A stretch of 64,000 bases of DNA from contig CAYULH010000004.1 in assembly GCA_964445645.1 (NCBI GenBank), positions 27,846-91,845 on the forward strand. The letters are read 5' to 3'. Below, one piece after another: positions 42,088 through 50,536 of this stretch. Numbering within the stretch: position 1 is the stretch's first letter; the number at the start of each line of letters is the position of its first letter. The DNA is from Aureispira sp964445645. Its GTDB lineage: Bacteria; Bacteroidota; Bacteroidia; Chitinophagales; Saprospiraceae. The notes under the pieces are model-generated. The model saw only the letters and a list, made by a program, of their open reading frames with translations. It had not been told where the DNA came from and ran no database searches. The position numbers and the translations under genes were made by a program.

Positions 42088-42888
42088 TTAGTCATACAAG
42101 GCCGACACCCAAAAAGAAATGCTCTGCTCTGCCCAATTGACCACTACAGGCAAATCTTTGGCACTTGTTCCGGGTTTGATGATGCCTCTATTCACAAAGC
42201 CCTTCAACAGATGTAAATCCATCATCCAAGGATGTGTTTGCATATTGTGCTCAAAATAGGCAATGGTTTGTGCCTGAATTTGCTCCCACGAGAACCAATT
42301 ATCGGCATCAAACTGATAAAACCACAAGGCCAAAGCATAAGCAGCAGCCGGTGTAGAATTGCTGTAGGTGTCGATATAAGCTGTAGCAATCTCTTCCAAC
42401 ATCTGTTCTTGTGCTGGTTCAGGCACCGCCTTTTGTTGTGCTACTTCTAGTACTCTGTTTAGCACAAATATTCGGAGCATATAGGGATCACCAGCCGTCT
42501 GCTCAAAGGAGGCACTATCCTCAATAATATATCGACAGTATTCCAAAGGCCAATTCTCTTGAAGCGTCCCACTTTCGTACAATGCTTTTTTGAAGGCTGC
42601 ATCGGCAGTTTGCCCAAAACTGTACACCAAATCCTGCATAGTTCCTTCGCCCACCCCTTGTATAGCATCAATCTCTTCCAAATCCGAAAAACGTCTGGAT
42701 GGCAAGCTATTCTTAGTCTCCAAAATACGGGCGGCAAGCACTGGTCCCATTGTATTGCCCTGCCCATCGGCTGGATCATCCTGAATACTTCCGTCCAAAA
42801 TCATCTCTACGCTTTGAGCCTGATTAAAAAAACCTACAATTTTGTTCTGAATCCACAATGGAATATTAGGATGCGACTGACTAGACAT
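42088..42888 (-). CDS. Helix-hairpin-helix-containing protein, unknown function
   Basis: 266 residues, cytoplasmic, no signal. Residues about 68-90 (FSDLEEIDAIQGVGEGTMQD) form a helix-hairpin-helix with the GVG turn, preceded by a similar NTMGPVLAARILETKNSLP stretch. HhH motifs bind DNA non-specifically or act in protein contacts. The rest is helical with many aromatic residues (ALALWFYQFDADNWFSWEQI) and no family I know. Its stop directly adjoins the tandem hairpin array. Confidence 0.7.
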   Translation of the reverse strand: MSSQSHPNIPLWIQNKIVGFFNQAQSVEMILDGSIQDDPADGQGNTMGPVLAARILETKNSLPSRRFSDLEEIDAIQGVGEGTMQDLVYSFGQTADAAFKKALYESGTLQENWPLEYCRYIIEDSASFEQTAGDPYMLRIFVLNRVLEVAQQKAVPEPAQEQMLEEIATAYIDTYSNSTPAAAYALALWFYQFDADNWFSWEQIQAQTIAYFEHNMQTHPWMMDLHLLKGFVNRGIIKPGTSAKDLPVVVNWAEQSISFWVSALYD

Positions 42889-43007
42889 AATGGTGATTGG
42901 TTAAGTTGTTTTGATGCAGTTGATTTAGTTATAAAGCATAACAATAAGAAAGTAATTTGTATCTTCCAAGTAGTTGCCCCCTATTATCTTTTTATTAATT
43001 CCCAATT

Positions 43008-43880
43008 ATGCTAAAACAACTCCTCTTTTACCTCAAAGTATCTCGCCCCGGACTTTGGTTTGCTACACTTTGGCTCTATTTATTGCCCACCAGCCAAATG
43101 ACCGATATTTACCAATCTTGGATTTTTTGGTACGGCCTATTTTATGTTTGCTTTCCGCTCAATTTTTTGGTCTACGGCTGGAATGATATAGTCGATTATG
43201 AGACCGATGCCCTCAATCCACGCAAGGATAGTTTTTGGTTTGGCGCAAGAGGCAGCAAGGAACAATTGCAAGTACTGTGGCGTGCTATAGCCTTTAGTCA
43301 ACTGCTATTTTTTCCTGTATTAATTTGGGTGGGCGGTTGGAAAGTAGGCTTGTTTTTGTTAATTTTTATCCTAATTAATGGGCTTTACAACTTGCCCGAG
43401 CGTGGTTTGCGTAGTCATCCGCCCTTAGAACTGCTTTGTCAAGTGGGTTATTTGTTGGTGGTCCCCCTCAGCATTTGGGTCAATCAATTGGACGGCTTGC
43501 CTTGGCAAACCTACTTGTATTTGTTTTTATTTGCCATGCAATCGCACATTATGGGCGAGGTGATGGACATTGTGCCTGACCGCAAAGCTGGACGCAAAAC
43601 CACCGGAACCGTTTTAGGCACTAAGCGCACCAAATTGCTTATTATAGGTATTGTTATGCTAGAAGTAGCCTTGCTCTTTTCTATTTATCAAGAGTATATT
43701 TTTGGTGGGCTGTTGGCTGCTGGATTGGTCTGGCTGCTGCTGGATGTGTTTTTGATTTACAAAGATAAACAATATACCGTTTTAGAAATGAAATTATTTG
43801 CCTTGATGTCCAATGTAGTTGCCATTATGAGTATGGCCTATGTTTGGTGGTCGGGTTGTTTGTTGCAAATAACTATTTAG
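43008..43880 (+). CDS. UbiA-family prenyltransferase
   Basis: 290 residues with about eight membrane helices. First Asp-rich motif NDIVDYETDALNPRKD (about 59-74, NDxxDxxxD) and second DIVPDRKAGRKTTGT (about 188-202, DxxxD) bind Mg-prenyl diphosphate. The enzyme joins a prenyl chain to an aromatic or other acceptor in the membrane. Quinone, heme and carotenoid or chlorophyll-type pathways all use this family. No biosynthetic partners are nearby except a small membrane protein 3 nt downstream, so the acceptor is open. Confidence 0.88.
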   Translation: MLKQLLFYLKVSRPGLWFATLWLYLLPTSQMTDIYQSWIFWYGLFYVCFPLNFLVYGWNDIVDYETDALNPRKDSFWFGARGSKEQLQVLWRAIAFSQLLFFPVLIWVGGWKVGLFLLIFILINGLYNLPERGLRSHPPLELLCQVGYLLVVPLSIWVNQLDGLPWQTYLYLFLFAMQSHIMGEVMDIVPDRKAGRKTTGTVLGTKRTKLLIIGIVMLEVALLFSIYQEYIFGGLLAAGLVWLLLDVFLIYKDKQYTVLEMKLFALMSNVVAIMSMAYVWWSGCLLQITI

Positions 43881-43883
43881 CGT

Positions 43884-44156
43884 ATGAAAATAATAGAACA
43901 AAAACGACACTTTTTTACTAGGCTTCCCTTGGGATTGCTGGCAATAGCACTTTTCTCTTTTGCACCTTCTATTATTGGTCATACTGGAGCATGGATGAGC
44001 GAACAACTTACAGGACAGCCCTGTATAGAAGGTAGTTGTATCTGGAAAGCAATTCCTTGGCTCTCCGTTATTACCTTTCCTGCTAGTGCATTCGTACTCT
44101 TGATTTATTTATTGTTGGCCGTTAATGATGCGGTTGCTGTGCTAAAAGAGGAATAA
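43884..44156 (+). CDS. Small membrane protein downstream of the UbiA gene
   Basis: 90 residues with two hydrophobic helices (LPLGLLAIALFSFAPSIIG and AIPWLSVITFPASAFVLLIY) and, between them, a loop with two Cys (QPCIEGSCIW), possibly a disulfide or metal pair on the periplasmic side. It starts 3 nt after the UbiA stop, so they are co-translated. No known family. It may be an accessory subunit or another step in the same lipid/quinone pathway (inference). Confidence 0.75.
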   Translation: MKIIEQKRHFFTRLPLGLLAIALFSFAPSIIGHTGAWMSEQLTGQPCIEGSCIWKAIPWLSVITFPASAFVLLIYLLLAVNDAVAVLKEE

Positions 44157-44182
44157 ACCGTTTTGGCCCATACGTTTGTTTG

Positions 44183-44252
44183 GAATAGATGTAAGTAGGA
44201 TGAAAATTGGTTGGTAAGCTATTACGACTTACCAACCAACTACCATCTATTC
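44183..44252. terminator. Two-step hairpin between convergent genes
   Basis: The inner stem TTGGTTGGTAAG/CTTACCAACCAA (44207-44239) and outer arms GAATAGATG/CATCTATTC (44183-44191, 44244-44252) form a long stem. The outer arm overlaps the response-regulator stop codon. It likely ends transcription of the UbiA operon and perhaps of the regulator gene. Confidence 0.6.
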
Positions 44253-45524
44253 TTTGCTCTCCTGATAAGCCTTGTACTCTTGCTCCACATATTCCTGCAA
44301 TTCCTCTACCGAATCAAAACGCTCAAACAACGCCTTCAATTGATTGTGGCGCTTCATGGTAGGCAATACAAAACTCTCCACATCTGCATAAGTGATTTTT
44401 TGGTCGCTCAAAATAATCAAACGCTCAATCACATTCCGCAACTCGCGAATATTACCTGTCCAATCTACCTCTTGCAAGAGCTTAATAGCCTTGTCCTCTA
44501 TCTCTTTCTTGGGGCGGCCATACTCATTGCAAACCGACTCAATAAAATGCTCCACCAACAATGGAATATCGGTTTTGCGCTCATTGAGAGAAGGCACTTG
44601 TATAATAATCACCGCCAAACGGTGGTACAAATCCTCACGGAAACGTTTAGCCTCAATTTCCTTACGCAAATCCTTATTGGTAGCCGCCACCACACGCACA
44701 TCTACACTAATGTCTTTGTCGCCCCCTACTCTGGTAATACGCCCTTCTTGCAAGGCGCGCAATACTTTGGCTTGCGCCGACAAGCTCATATCTCCAATTT
44801 CATCCAAAAATAGCGTTCCACCATGCGCCTGCTCAAACTTGCCAATGCGCTGCTTATGCGCCGAGGTAAACGAACCCTTCTCATGCCCAAACAATTCACT
44901 CTCAATCAATTCGGCAGGAATAGCCGCACAGTTGACTTCTACAATCTGATTTTGAGCACGCTCACTTTTTTCGTGAATCCAGCGCGCTACCAATTCCTTA
45001 CCTGTTCCATTGGGCCCTGTCACCAAGACACGGGCATCTGTTGGAGCTACACGGTCAATAGTGGCTTTGATTTTGCCAATGCCCTCCGATTCGCCAATAA
45101 TGGTTTGAACACCACCTTTTTTCTTGATTTTCTTTTTGAGAACTTTGGTTTCTTGCACCAAGCTCGATTTGTCCAAGGCATTTCTAATCGTAATCAACAA
45201 ACGGTTCAAATCTGGCGGTTTAGCAATATAATCAAAGGCCCCTTTCTTGACCGCCTCTACTGCGGTAGCAATATTGCCATGCCCCGAAATCATAATCACA
45301 GGCGTATCTGGACTGAGAATATTGATGCGCTCCAACAATTCCAAGCCGTCCATTTTAGGCATCTTAATATCGCAAATAGCTGCATCAAATTTGTGCTTTT
45401 TGATTTTGGATAGGGCATCAATACCATCTTTTGCCTCTTCCACTTTATAATTTTCCATTTCCAGAATGTCCCTCAGTACCGTTCTGATACTTGGTTCATC
45501 ATCAATTACTAGAATCTTTGCCAT
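44247..45524 (-). CDS. NtrC-type response regulator lacking Fis domain, altered GAFTGA
   Basis: 425 residues. Receiver domain 1-120 (phospho-Asp52 in AAICDIKMPKMDG), then an AAA+ domain: Walker A VTGPNGTGKE, Walker B GGTLFLDEIGDM, and arginine-finger region ERKTDIPLLVEHF. The sigma-54 contact loop GAFTGA reads GSFTSA (217-222). The C-terminus ends ALFERFDSVEELQEYVEQEY with no Fis-type HTH. Such proteins are common in Bacteroidota, usually near ATPases or signalling genes. The lost Fis domain and altered loop argue against a classical enhancer-binding role. No cognate kinase is adjacent. Confidence 0.88.
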   Translation of the reverse strand: MAKILVIDDEPSIRTVLRDILEMENYKVEEAKDGIDALSKIKKHKFDAAICDIKMPKMDGLELLERINILSPDTPVIMISGHGNIATAVEAVKKGAFDYIAKPPDLNRLLITIRNALDKSSLVQETKVLKKKIKKKGGVQTIIGESEGIGKIKATIDRVAPTDARVLVTGPNGTGKELVARWIHEKSERAQNQIVEVNCAAIPAELIESELFGHEKGSFTSAHKQRIGKFEQAHGGTLFLDEIGDMSLSAQAKVLRALQEGRITRVGGDKDISVDVRVVAATNKDLRKEIEAKRFREDLYHRLAVIIIQVPSLNERKTDIPLLVEHFIESVCNEYGRPKKEIEDKAIKLLQEVDWTGNIRELRNVIERLIILSDQKITYADVESFVLPTMKRHNQLKALFERFDSVEELQEYVEQEYKAYQESKE

Positions 45525-45691
45525 AATTGTTTTTGTATTGTATTGTATTTTGCAAGTTGCCCAATCGCAAACTTTGATCTGTTTTAGTAGTTGTTAATCC
45601 CCTAAATTCTCTGTTCTAATCCACAAAACTAAAAATAGTATTTTTTTAGAGAATCTACTGAATTTCCTTCTAATTTAAAGCCATGAGGCCA

Positions 45692-46093
45692 TTATGCAGG
45701 ACTGTCCCAATAGTTTTCTTTGTAGTTGCCAATGCTCAATAGCACCAACGTACAAGCAATTTCGATATGTGTATCAGGTGCTTTTTCTTGGAGAATGCCA
45801 TACAACTCCGTATTCTCGGTACCGGGATTAAAAATCACCCGCTTAGGTTTCAATTGCAATATATAATCATAATATTGTTTTTGTATTTCTCTATTAATAT
45901 ACAAAGTGAGGGTATGTACATTTTCTATTGGCGGTTGTCCATTGAGAATAGGCAGATTACCGGCTGTTTGTCCTTTTCGAATACCTACAGGAACCACCTC
46001 TATCTTATGGTTTAATAATTGGTCAACTGCTCTATAAGCATAACGAGCAGGGTTGGTCGTTGCTCCTAGAACAACAGTCTTAAATGAATTCAT
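45692..46093 (-). CDS. CoA-binding domain protein (YccU-like)
   Basis: 133 residues from MNSFKTVVLGATTNPARYAY. Rossmann-type CoA_binding_2 domain: VVLGATTNPARYAYRAVDQL, VVPVGIRKGQTAGNLPIL, KRVIFNPGTENTELYGIL. These small proteins bind CoA or acyl-CoA; their role is not established. The frame can be opened 17 codons earlier, but then overlaps the end of the transporter gene; the ATG at 46091-46093 leaves 11 nt after the transporter stop, indicating one transcript with it. Confidence 0.85.
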   Translation of the reverse strand: MNSFKTVVLGATTNPARYAYRAVDQLLNHKIEVVPVGIRKGQTAGNLPILNGQPPIENVHTLTLYINREIQKQYYDYILQLKPKRVIFNPGTENTELYGILQEKAPDTHIEIACTLVLLSIGNYKENYWDSPA

Positions 46094-46104
46094 CACAAAG
46101 AATT

Positions 46105-47721
46105 TTAAGCTTCTACTTTTACTAAGGGTTGGGGTGGTGTCCATTGTTGCGTCAAGCGCGCAACCAATAGATTAGTTATTAAACCACAAACCATAGCCAA
46201 TGTTCTAAATGGGAACAAAATAGTGACCCGCTCGCCATTGACCAGCTCTTCGGCAGCATCCAAAATTGGATAAGGCAAAAAGATAGGCAAGCCCAACGTA
46301 GCATCCCCTCCTCCAAAACGCAAAAAGCTCGCCACTACCAAACCAGCCAAAGCACCAGCAGCCGTACTCTTCTTATCAAACAAAGCACAGACCAAGGCTG
46401 GAAACAATAGGCAATACACAAAATCACTACACAAAAACCACAATTGATAAATACTTTTTACTTGGAGTGCAATCAGCAGTGCAGCTATCCCCACCAACCA
46501 AATACAACGTTTAATCACTTTTGCCAAGCCTTGGGAGTCAATATTGGGCTTGAGCAAAGGACGATAAACGTTCCAGCTGGCCATAGATGAAGAGGACAAA
46601 ATAGACGAATCGGCCGAGGACATCACAGCCGCCGCTACCGCCCCCAAACCAATGGTAGCCACCAAGGGCGGGGTCATTTCTCGCATTACAATTGGCAATA
46701 TCTCCAAACTATTTTCAGGAACGCCCCCCAAGGCCGTCCAATCGGCCGCTGCGCCCACTATTCCAATCAATACAGGCGGCACAGCCGCCAACAAACACAC
46801 CACTCCTGCCAAAATCGAAAGATTTCGAGCCGTATTTTCATCTTTGGCCGACAATACTCGCTGAAAATACACCTGCCAAGGAATGCCACCAAAAACCAAC
46901 AATAGGGCATAATCCCACCAATTCCAATAATAACTCCCCAACGCCTCTTGGCTGGGCAAAAACGAGGCAGCTGCCCCAAACTTTTCTTGATAAATCGGCC
47001 AAGCAGCCTCCAAACCTCCCACGTACTCCAAGGCATACGGCAAGGTTATAAACAACCCCAACAACAACAAAAGCATCTGCACCACATCCGTTAGGGCCAC
47101 GGCCCACAAACCGCCCAAGGCCGTATAAGCAATCGCCACCACAGCCGACAAAAGGATAGCGGATTGGAAATCCAAGCCCAAGACCACCCCAAAAGTAGAA
47201 CCCAATGCCGACAAAATAGCTGCCGTCCAAAACAATTCGCCTGTCAAGGCAGGTAAGAAGAATAGGGCAGCTATTTTTTCGCCATAACGCTGTGCCAAGG
47301 GGTCGAGCATGGTTCTAAATTGGTAACGTCTCATTTTTTTGGCAAAAAACAGCCCACCAACAACCAAGCTCATGGCATAGCCCCAAGGGGCCTGCACCCA
47401 AACCAAACCCAAATTATAGGTGGCTTCTGCGGCACCATTGATATAGCCCCCGCCCACCCAAGTGGCACTCATCGTAAAAATGGCAATCCACAAGGGAATC
47501 GAACGCCCTGCCAGCAGCACCTCCTCCTCATTGTCCTGCTTCCCCTTGCGTGCCGCAATATAGCTCCCCAAAAAAAAGACCACGCCATAAAAAAACAGCA
47601 TGGCTGCAAATCCGCCCCAAAACACTTCATGCTCCGTAAAAAAATACAAATAACCTGCTACCACCAGCATCAAAAGCAACAAAACAACGGTTGGCAACAA
47701 CAATTTTAGGGTCTTATTCAT
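46105..47721 (-). CDS. Sodium:solute symporter, close to high-affinity choline transporters (CHT/SLC5A7)
   Basis: 538 residues, about 13 membrane helices, SSS family. Landmark segments: TMSATWVGGGYINGAAEATY, YQFRTMLDPLAQRYGEKIAA, FFLPALTGELFWTAAILSAL, GGIPWQVYFQRVLSAKDENT and AAAVMSSADSSILSSSSM. From memory of the family these correspond almost block for block to animal CHT1 (choline) transporters, far more than to proline (PutP) or glucose symporters. Na+-coupled choline uptake at the inner membrane is the likely role. It is divergent from pcs (150 bp shared upstream region) and precedes a CoA-binding gene by 11 nt. I chose the ATG at 47719-47721; an upstream extension of 19 codons would add only a hydrophobic leader. 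Confidence 0.82.
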   Translation of the reverse strand: MNKTLKLLLPTVVLLLLMLVVAGYLYFFTEHEVFWGGFAAMLFFYGVVFFLGSYIAARKGKQDNEEEVLLAGRSIPLWIAIFTMSATWVGGGYINGAAEATYNLGLVWVQAPWGYAMSLVVGGLFFAKKMRRYQFRTMLDPLAQRYGEKIAALFFLPALTGELFWTAAILSALGSTFGVVLGLDFQSAILLSAVVAIAYTALGGLWAVALTDVVQMLLLLLGLFITLPYALEYVGGLEAAWPIYQEKFGAAASFLPSQEALGSYYWNWWDYALLLVFGGIPWQVYFQRVLSAKDENTARNLSILAGVVCLLAAVPPVLIGIVGAAADWTALGGVPENSLEILPIVMREMTPPLVATIGLGAVAAAVMSSADSSILSSSSMASWNVYRPLLKPNIDSQGLAKVIKRCIWLVGIAALLIALQVKSIYQLWFLCSDFVYCLLFPALVCALFDKKSTAAGALAGLVVASFLRFGGGDATLGLPIFLPYPILDAAEELVNGERVTILFPFRTLAMVCGLITNLLVARLTQQWTPPQPLVKVEA

Positions 47722-47871
47722 AAATCGTAGTAAACTAATGTAAATCGTGATAAGTTGGAGTAAAGATAGTAAAAACAAATTTGTTCCTAGTTAGGTACAT
47801 TCCTGCTTCTAATTTGTAATTTCGATACTAATACTCTTGTAATAACATACAATCACCACAACAATTTAGCT

Positions 47872-48627
47872 ATGTCAACCTCCAATTCTTATAGTTTTGC
47901 TCAAAAAGCGGCTGCTTGGGCTGTACACGCCTTTACGGCCTCTGGCATTGTGGCCGGATTTTGGGCCATTGTTTCTGCTAGTGAAGGGCATTTTTCTATG
48001 GCTTTTGTCATGCTTATTGTCAGTGTCATCATTGACGGGGTAGATGGCACCTTTGCCCGAATGTTTAAGGTCAAGGAGGTGTTGCCCCATGTTTCGGGAC
48101 AAACCATGGACTATGTGATTGATTTTGCTACTTATGCCATTATACCTGCCTATATTATTTATGAGGCCAATTTGTTGCCGCCCGATCTTGCTTTTTGGGG
48201 CGCAGCTATTATTTTGATAATCTCTGCCCTTTATTATGGCAAGGAAGGCATGGTTTCTCATGACTACTACTTTGTAGGCTTTCCTGTAATGTGGAACTTG
48301 GTGGCGTTTTATCTTTTTTATGTGTTTAATTTTTCGCCTGTGGGCAATTTTATTACGGTGGTCATCTTTGCCATCCTGCATTTTGTTCCCATCAAATACC
48401 TTTACCCCAGCCGCAGCCAGCGTTTTATGGTCTGGAACATCATAGCAAGTACCTTATTGATAGTAAGCACAGCCGTTTTGGCCTTTTTATTGGGCGATGA
48501 CCCAAGCTATGCCCATGCAACTAGTACAATGCTTGTTACCCGTTGGGTGGCCATTTTATCCTTGGCCTATTTTGGGGTTTTGAGTGTTTACCATACTTGG
48601 TTTGACCCACATACCAAGAGCTTGTAA
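47872..48627 (+). CDS. pcs: Phosphatidylcholine synthase
   Basis: 251 residues with about eight membrane helices. It carries the Pcs variant of the CDP-alcohol phosphotransferase signature, DGx2DGx2ARx12Gx3Dx3D, exactly spaced: Asp55-Gly56, Asp58-Gly59, Ala62-Arg63, Gly76, Asp80, Asp84. Flanking blocks WAVHAFTASGIVAGFWAIVS, FKVKEVLPHVSGQTMDYVID and GFPVMWNLVAFYLF also match rhizobial Pcs proteins as I recall them. Reaction: CDP-diacylglycerol plus free choline gives phosphatidylcholine plus CMP, in the inner membrane. Its divergent neighbour is a choline-type symporter, which fits the need for external choline. No pmtA methylation gene is in the window. Confidence 0.9.
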   Translation: MSTSNSYSFAQKAAAWAVHAFTASGIVAGFWAIVSASEGHFSMAFVMLIVSVIIDGVDGTFARMFKVKEVLPHVSGQTMDYVIDFATYAIIPAYIIYEANLLPPDLAFWGAAIILIISALYYGKEGMVSHDYYFVGFPVMWNLVAFYLFYVFNFSPVGNFITVVIFAILHFVPIKYLYPSRSQRFMVWNIIASTLLIVSTAVLAFLLGDDPSYAHATSTMLVTRWVAILSLAYFGVLSVYHTWFDPHTKSL

Positions 48628-48675
48628 AAGAGATTGTGTATATTACAGCTTATTATTGTAATCTATCATACTATT

Positions 48676-50535
48676 ATGAATTACCTAACTGTAGAAGGCG
48701 TTTCCAAGGCATTTGGCGAGCGTGTTTTGTTTGAGGATATTACTTTTTATATTAATGAAGGCGATCGAGTCGCCTTTATTGCCAAGAATGGAACGGGCAA
48801 AACGTCCTTGATGGACATTATCATGAAGAAAGCCGAGGCCGATGCGGGTACAGTTTGGTTGCATCACAAAATTTCTATCGGCTACCTCAGCCAAGAACCC
48901 AGCCTAAACCCCGAATTAACGGTCTTTCAGGCGGTTTATCACTCGCCCAATCCCGTTATGCAGGCTATTTTGGCGTATGAGAATAGCTTGTTGCACCCCG
49001 ATGATGTAGAGTCCATGCAAGAGGCCATGTCGGCTATGGATAGAATGCAGGCTTGGGATTATGAGGTCAAAATCAAACAAATTCTCTATCAACTAAAGGT
49101 AGATTATCTGGACCGCCCCATCAAAATGCTGTCGGGTGGGCAAAAAAAGCGCGTGGCCTTAGCCAAAGTCTTGATAGATGCGCCCGATTTCTTGATTTTG
49201 GATGAGCCGACCAACCACTTGGATTTGCCCATGATTGAATGGCTGGAGGACTACCTCAAACAAGGCAAACAGACCATTTTTATGGTCACGCACGACCGCT
49301 ATTTTTTGGACAGCGTTTGTACGCAAATCTTAGAGTTGGATCAACAACAAATTTTTAAGTATTCGGGCGATTATAGTTATTACCTAGAGAAAAAAGCCGA
49401 TAGGGAAAGTAGTTTTATTGCTACTACTGAAAAAACGCAAAACCTCTACCGAAAAGAACTGGACTGGATGCGCCGCCAACCCAAGGCCCGAGGCACCAAG
49501 GCCAAGTCAAGAATTGATAATTTTTATCAAGTAGAAAAACGCGCCAAACAACAATTGGACAATGAGGAAGTGACCTTAGACATCAAAATGACCCGCATGG
49601 GCAGCAAGGTGGTGGAGTTGTATAATTTGCACAAAAGCTATGGCGAGCATGTGATTCTGAAGGGTTTTGAGTACAAATTTAAGCGTGGGGATCGAGTGGG
49701 GATTATTGGTAATAATGGCGCAGGCAAAACCACCTTGCTCAATATCTTGGTGGGCAAGGAACAGCCCGATGCCGGCAAAGTGGTCGTTGGCGATACCATT
49801 GTGATTGGGTATTATACCCAAAGCGGCATGAACCTCAAAGCCGATAAGCGAGTTATTGAAGTGGTGCGTGATATTGCCGAATTTATTCCCATGCACAAGG
49901 GCCAAAAGCTCTCTGCGGTGCAATTGTGTGAGCGTTTCTTATTCGATTCTAAGAAACAACAAACCTATGTTTCCAAGCTTAGTGGTGGCGAACGTCGCCG
50001 TTTGTATTTGCTCACTATTCTAATGAAAAACCCCAACTTCCTCATTCTGGATGAGCCGACCAATGATTTGGATATTCTCACCTTGCAAGTCCTAGAAGAA
50101 TTCTTATTGAGCTTTCCCGGCTGCATTGTTATTGTATCGCACGATCGGCATTTTATGGACAAAATCGTAGAACATACTTTTGTGCTAGAAGGCCAAGGCA
50201 AGGTGCGTGATTTCCCCGGCAATTACACGGCCTATAGGGCTGTCGCCCAACAAGAGGCTATTAGCCAAAAGGCAGAAGAAAAAGCCATCGCAGCCGAACA
50301 ACCCACGGTCAAAACAGCCAGCAAGATTTCGCAAGAAGAACGCAAAGAACTCAAACGCTTGGAACGCCAAATTGCCAAGCTAGAAGAACAAAAAGCTACC
50401 ATTACCGCTCAATTTAATGACACTTCCCTCAGTCAAGACAAAATTGCAGAACTATCCAAACAGCTCAATGATGTTACCGAGCAGCTAGAGGAAAAAGAAA
50501 TGGCTTGGATGGAATTGGTGGACCAAATTGGCTAA
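48676..50535 (+). CDS. uup: ABC-F ATPase (Uup-like)
   Basis: 619 residues, two fused ABC domains without membrane part. Walker A FIAKNGTGKTSLMD and GIIGNNGAGKTTLLNIL; signatures LSGGQKKRVALAKV and LSGGERRRLYLL; Walker B FLILDEPTNHLDLPMIEWLE and FLILDEPTNDLDILTLQVLE. A linker of charged helices lies between them. A C-terminal coiled coil (ERKELKRLERQIAKLEEQKA) is the Uup hallmark. Uup-type proteins act on ribosomes or branched DNA. The ATG at 48676 begins the first domain; 14 earlier codons are open but non-conserved. Stop codons of this gene and the next (minus strand) are one base apart. Confidence 0.92.
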   Translation: MNYLTVEGVSKAFGERVLFEDITFYINEGDRVAFIAKNGTGKTSLMDIIMKKAEADAGTVWLHHKISIGYLSQEPSLNPELTVFQAVYHSPNPVMQAILAYENSLLHPDDVESMQEAMSAMDRMQAWDYEVKIKQILYQLKVDYLDRPIKMLSGGQKKRVALAKVLIDAPDFLILDEPTNHLDLPMIEWLEDYLKQGKQTIFMVTHDRYFLDSVCTQILELDQQQIFKYSGDYSYYLEKKADRESSFIATTEKTQNLYRKELDWMRRQPKARGTKAKSRIDNFYQVEKRAKQQLDNEEVTLDIKMTRMGSKVVELYNLHKSYGEHVILKGFEYKFKRGDRVGIIGNNGAGKTTLLNILVGKEQPDAGKVVVGDTIVIGYYTQSGMNLKADKRVIEVVRDIAEFIPMHKGQKLSAVQLCERFLFDSKKQQTYVSKLSGGERRRLYLLTILMKNPNFLILDEPTNDLDILTLQVLEEFLLSFPGCIVIVSHDRHFMDKIVEHTFVLEGQGKVRDFPGNYTAYRAVAQQEAISQKAEEKAIAAEQPTVKTASKISQEERKELKRLERQIAKLEEQKATITAQFNDTSLSQDKIAELSKQLNDVTEQLEEKEMAWMELVDQIG

Positions 50536-50536
50536 T

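Noticed and set aside
48634..48675. N-terminal extension of the ABC-F protein
   Set aside because: The 14 extra residues are hydrophobic and non-conserved; the ABC domain starts exactly at the internal Met (48676).
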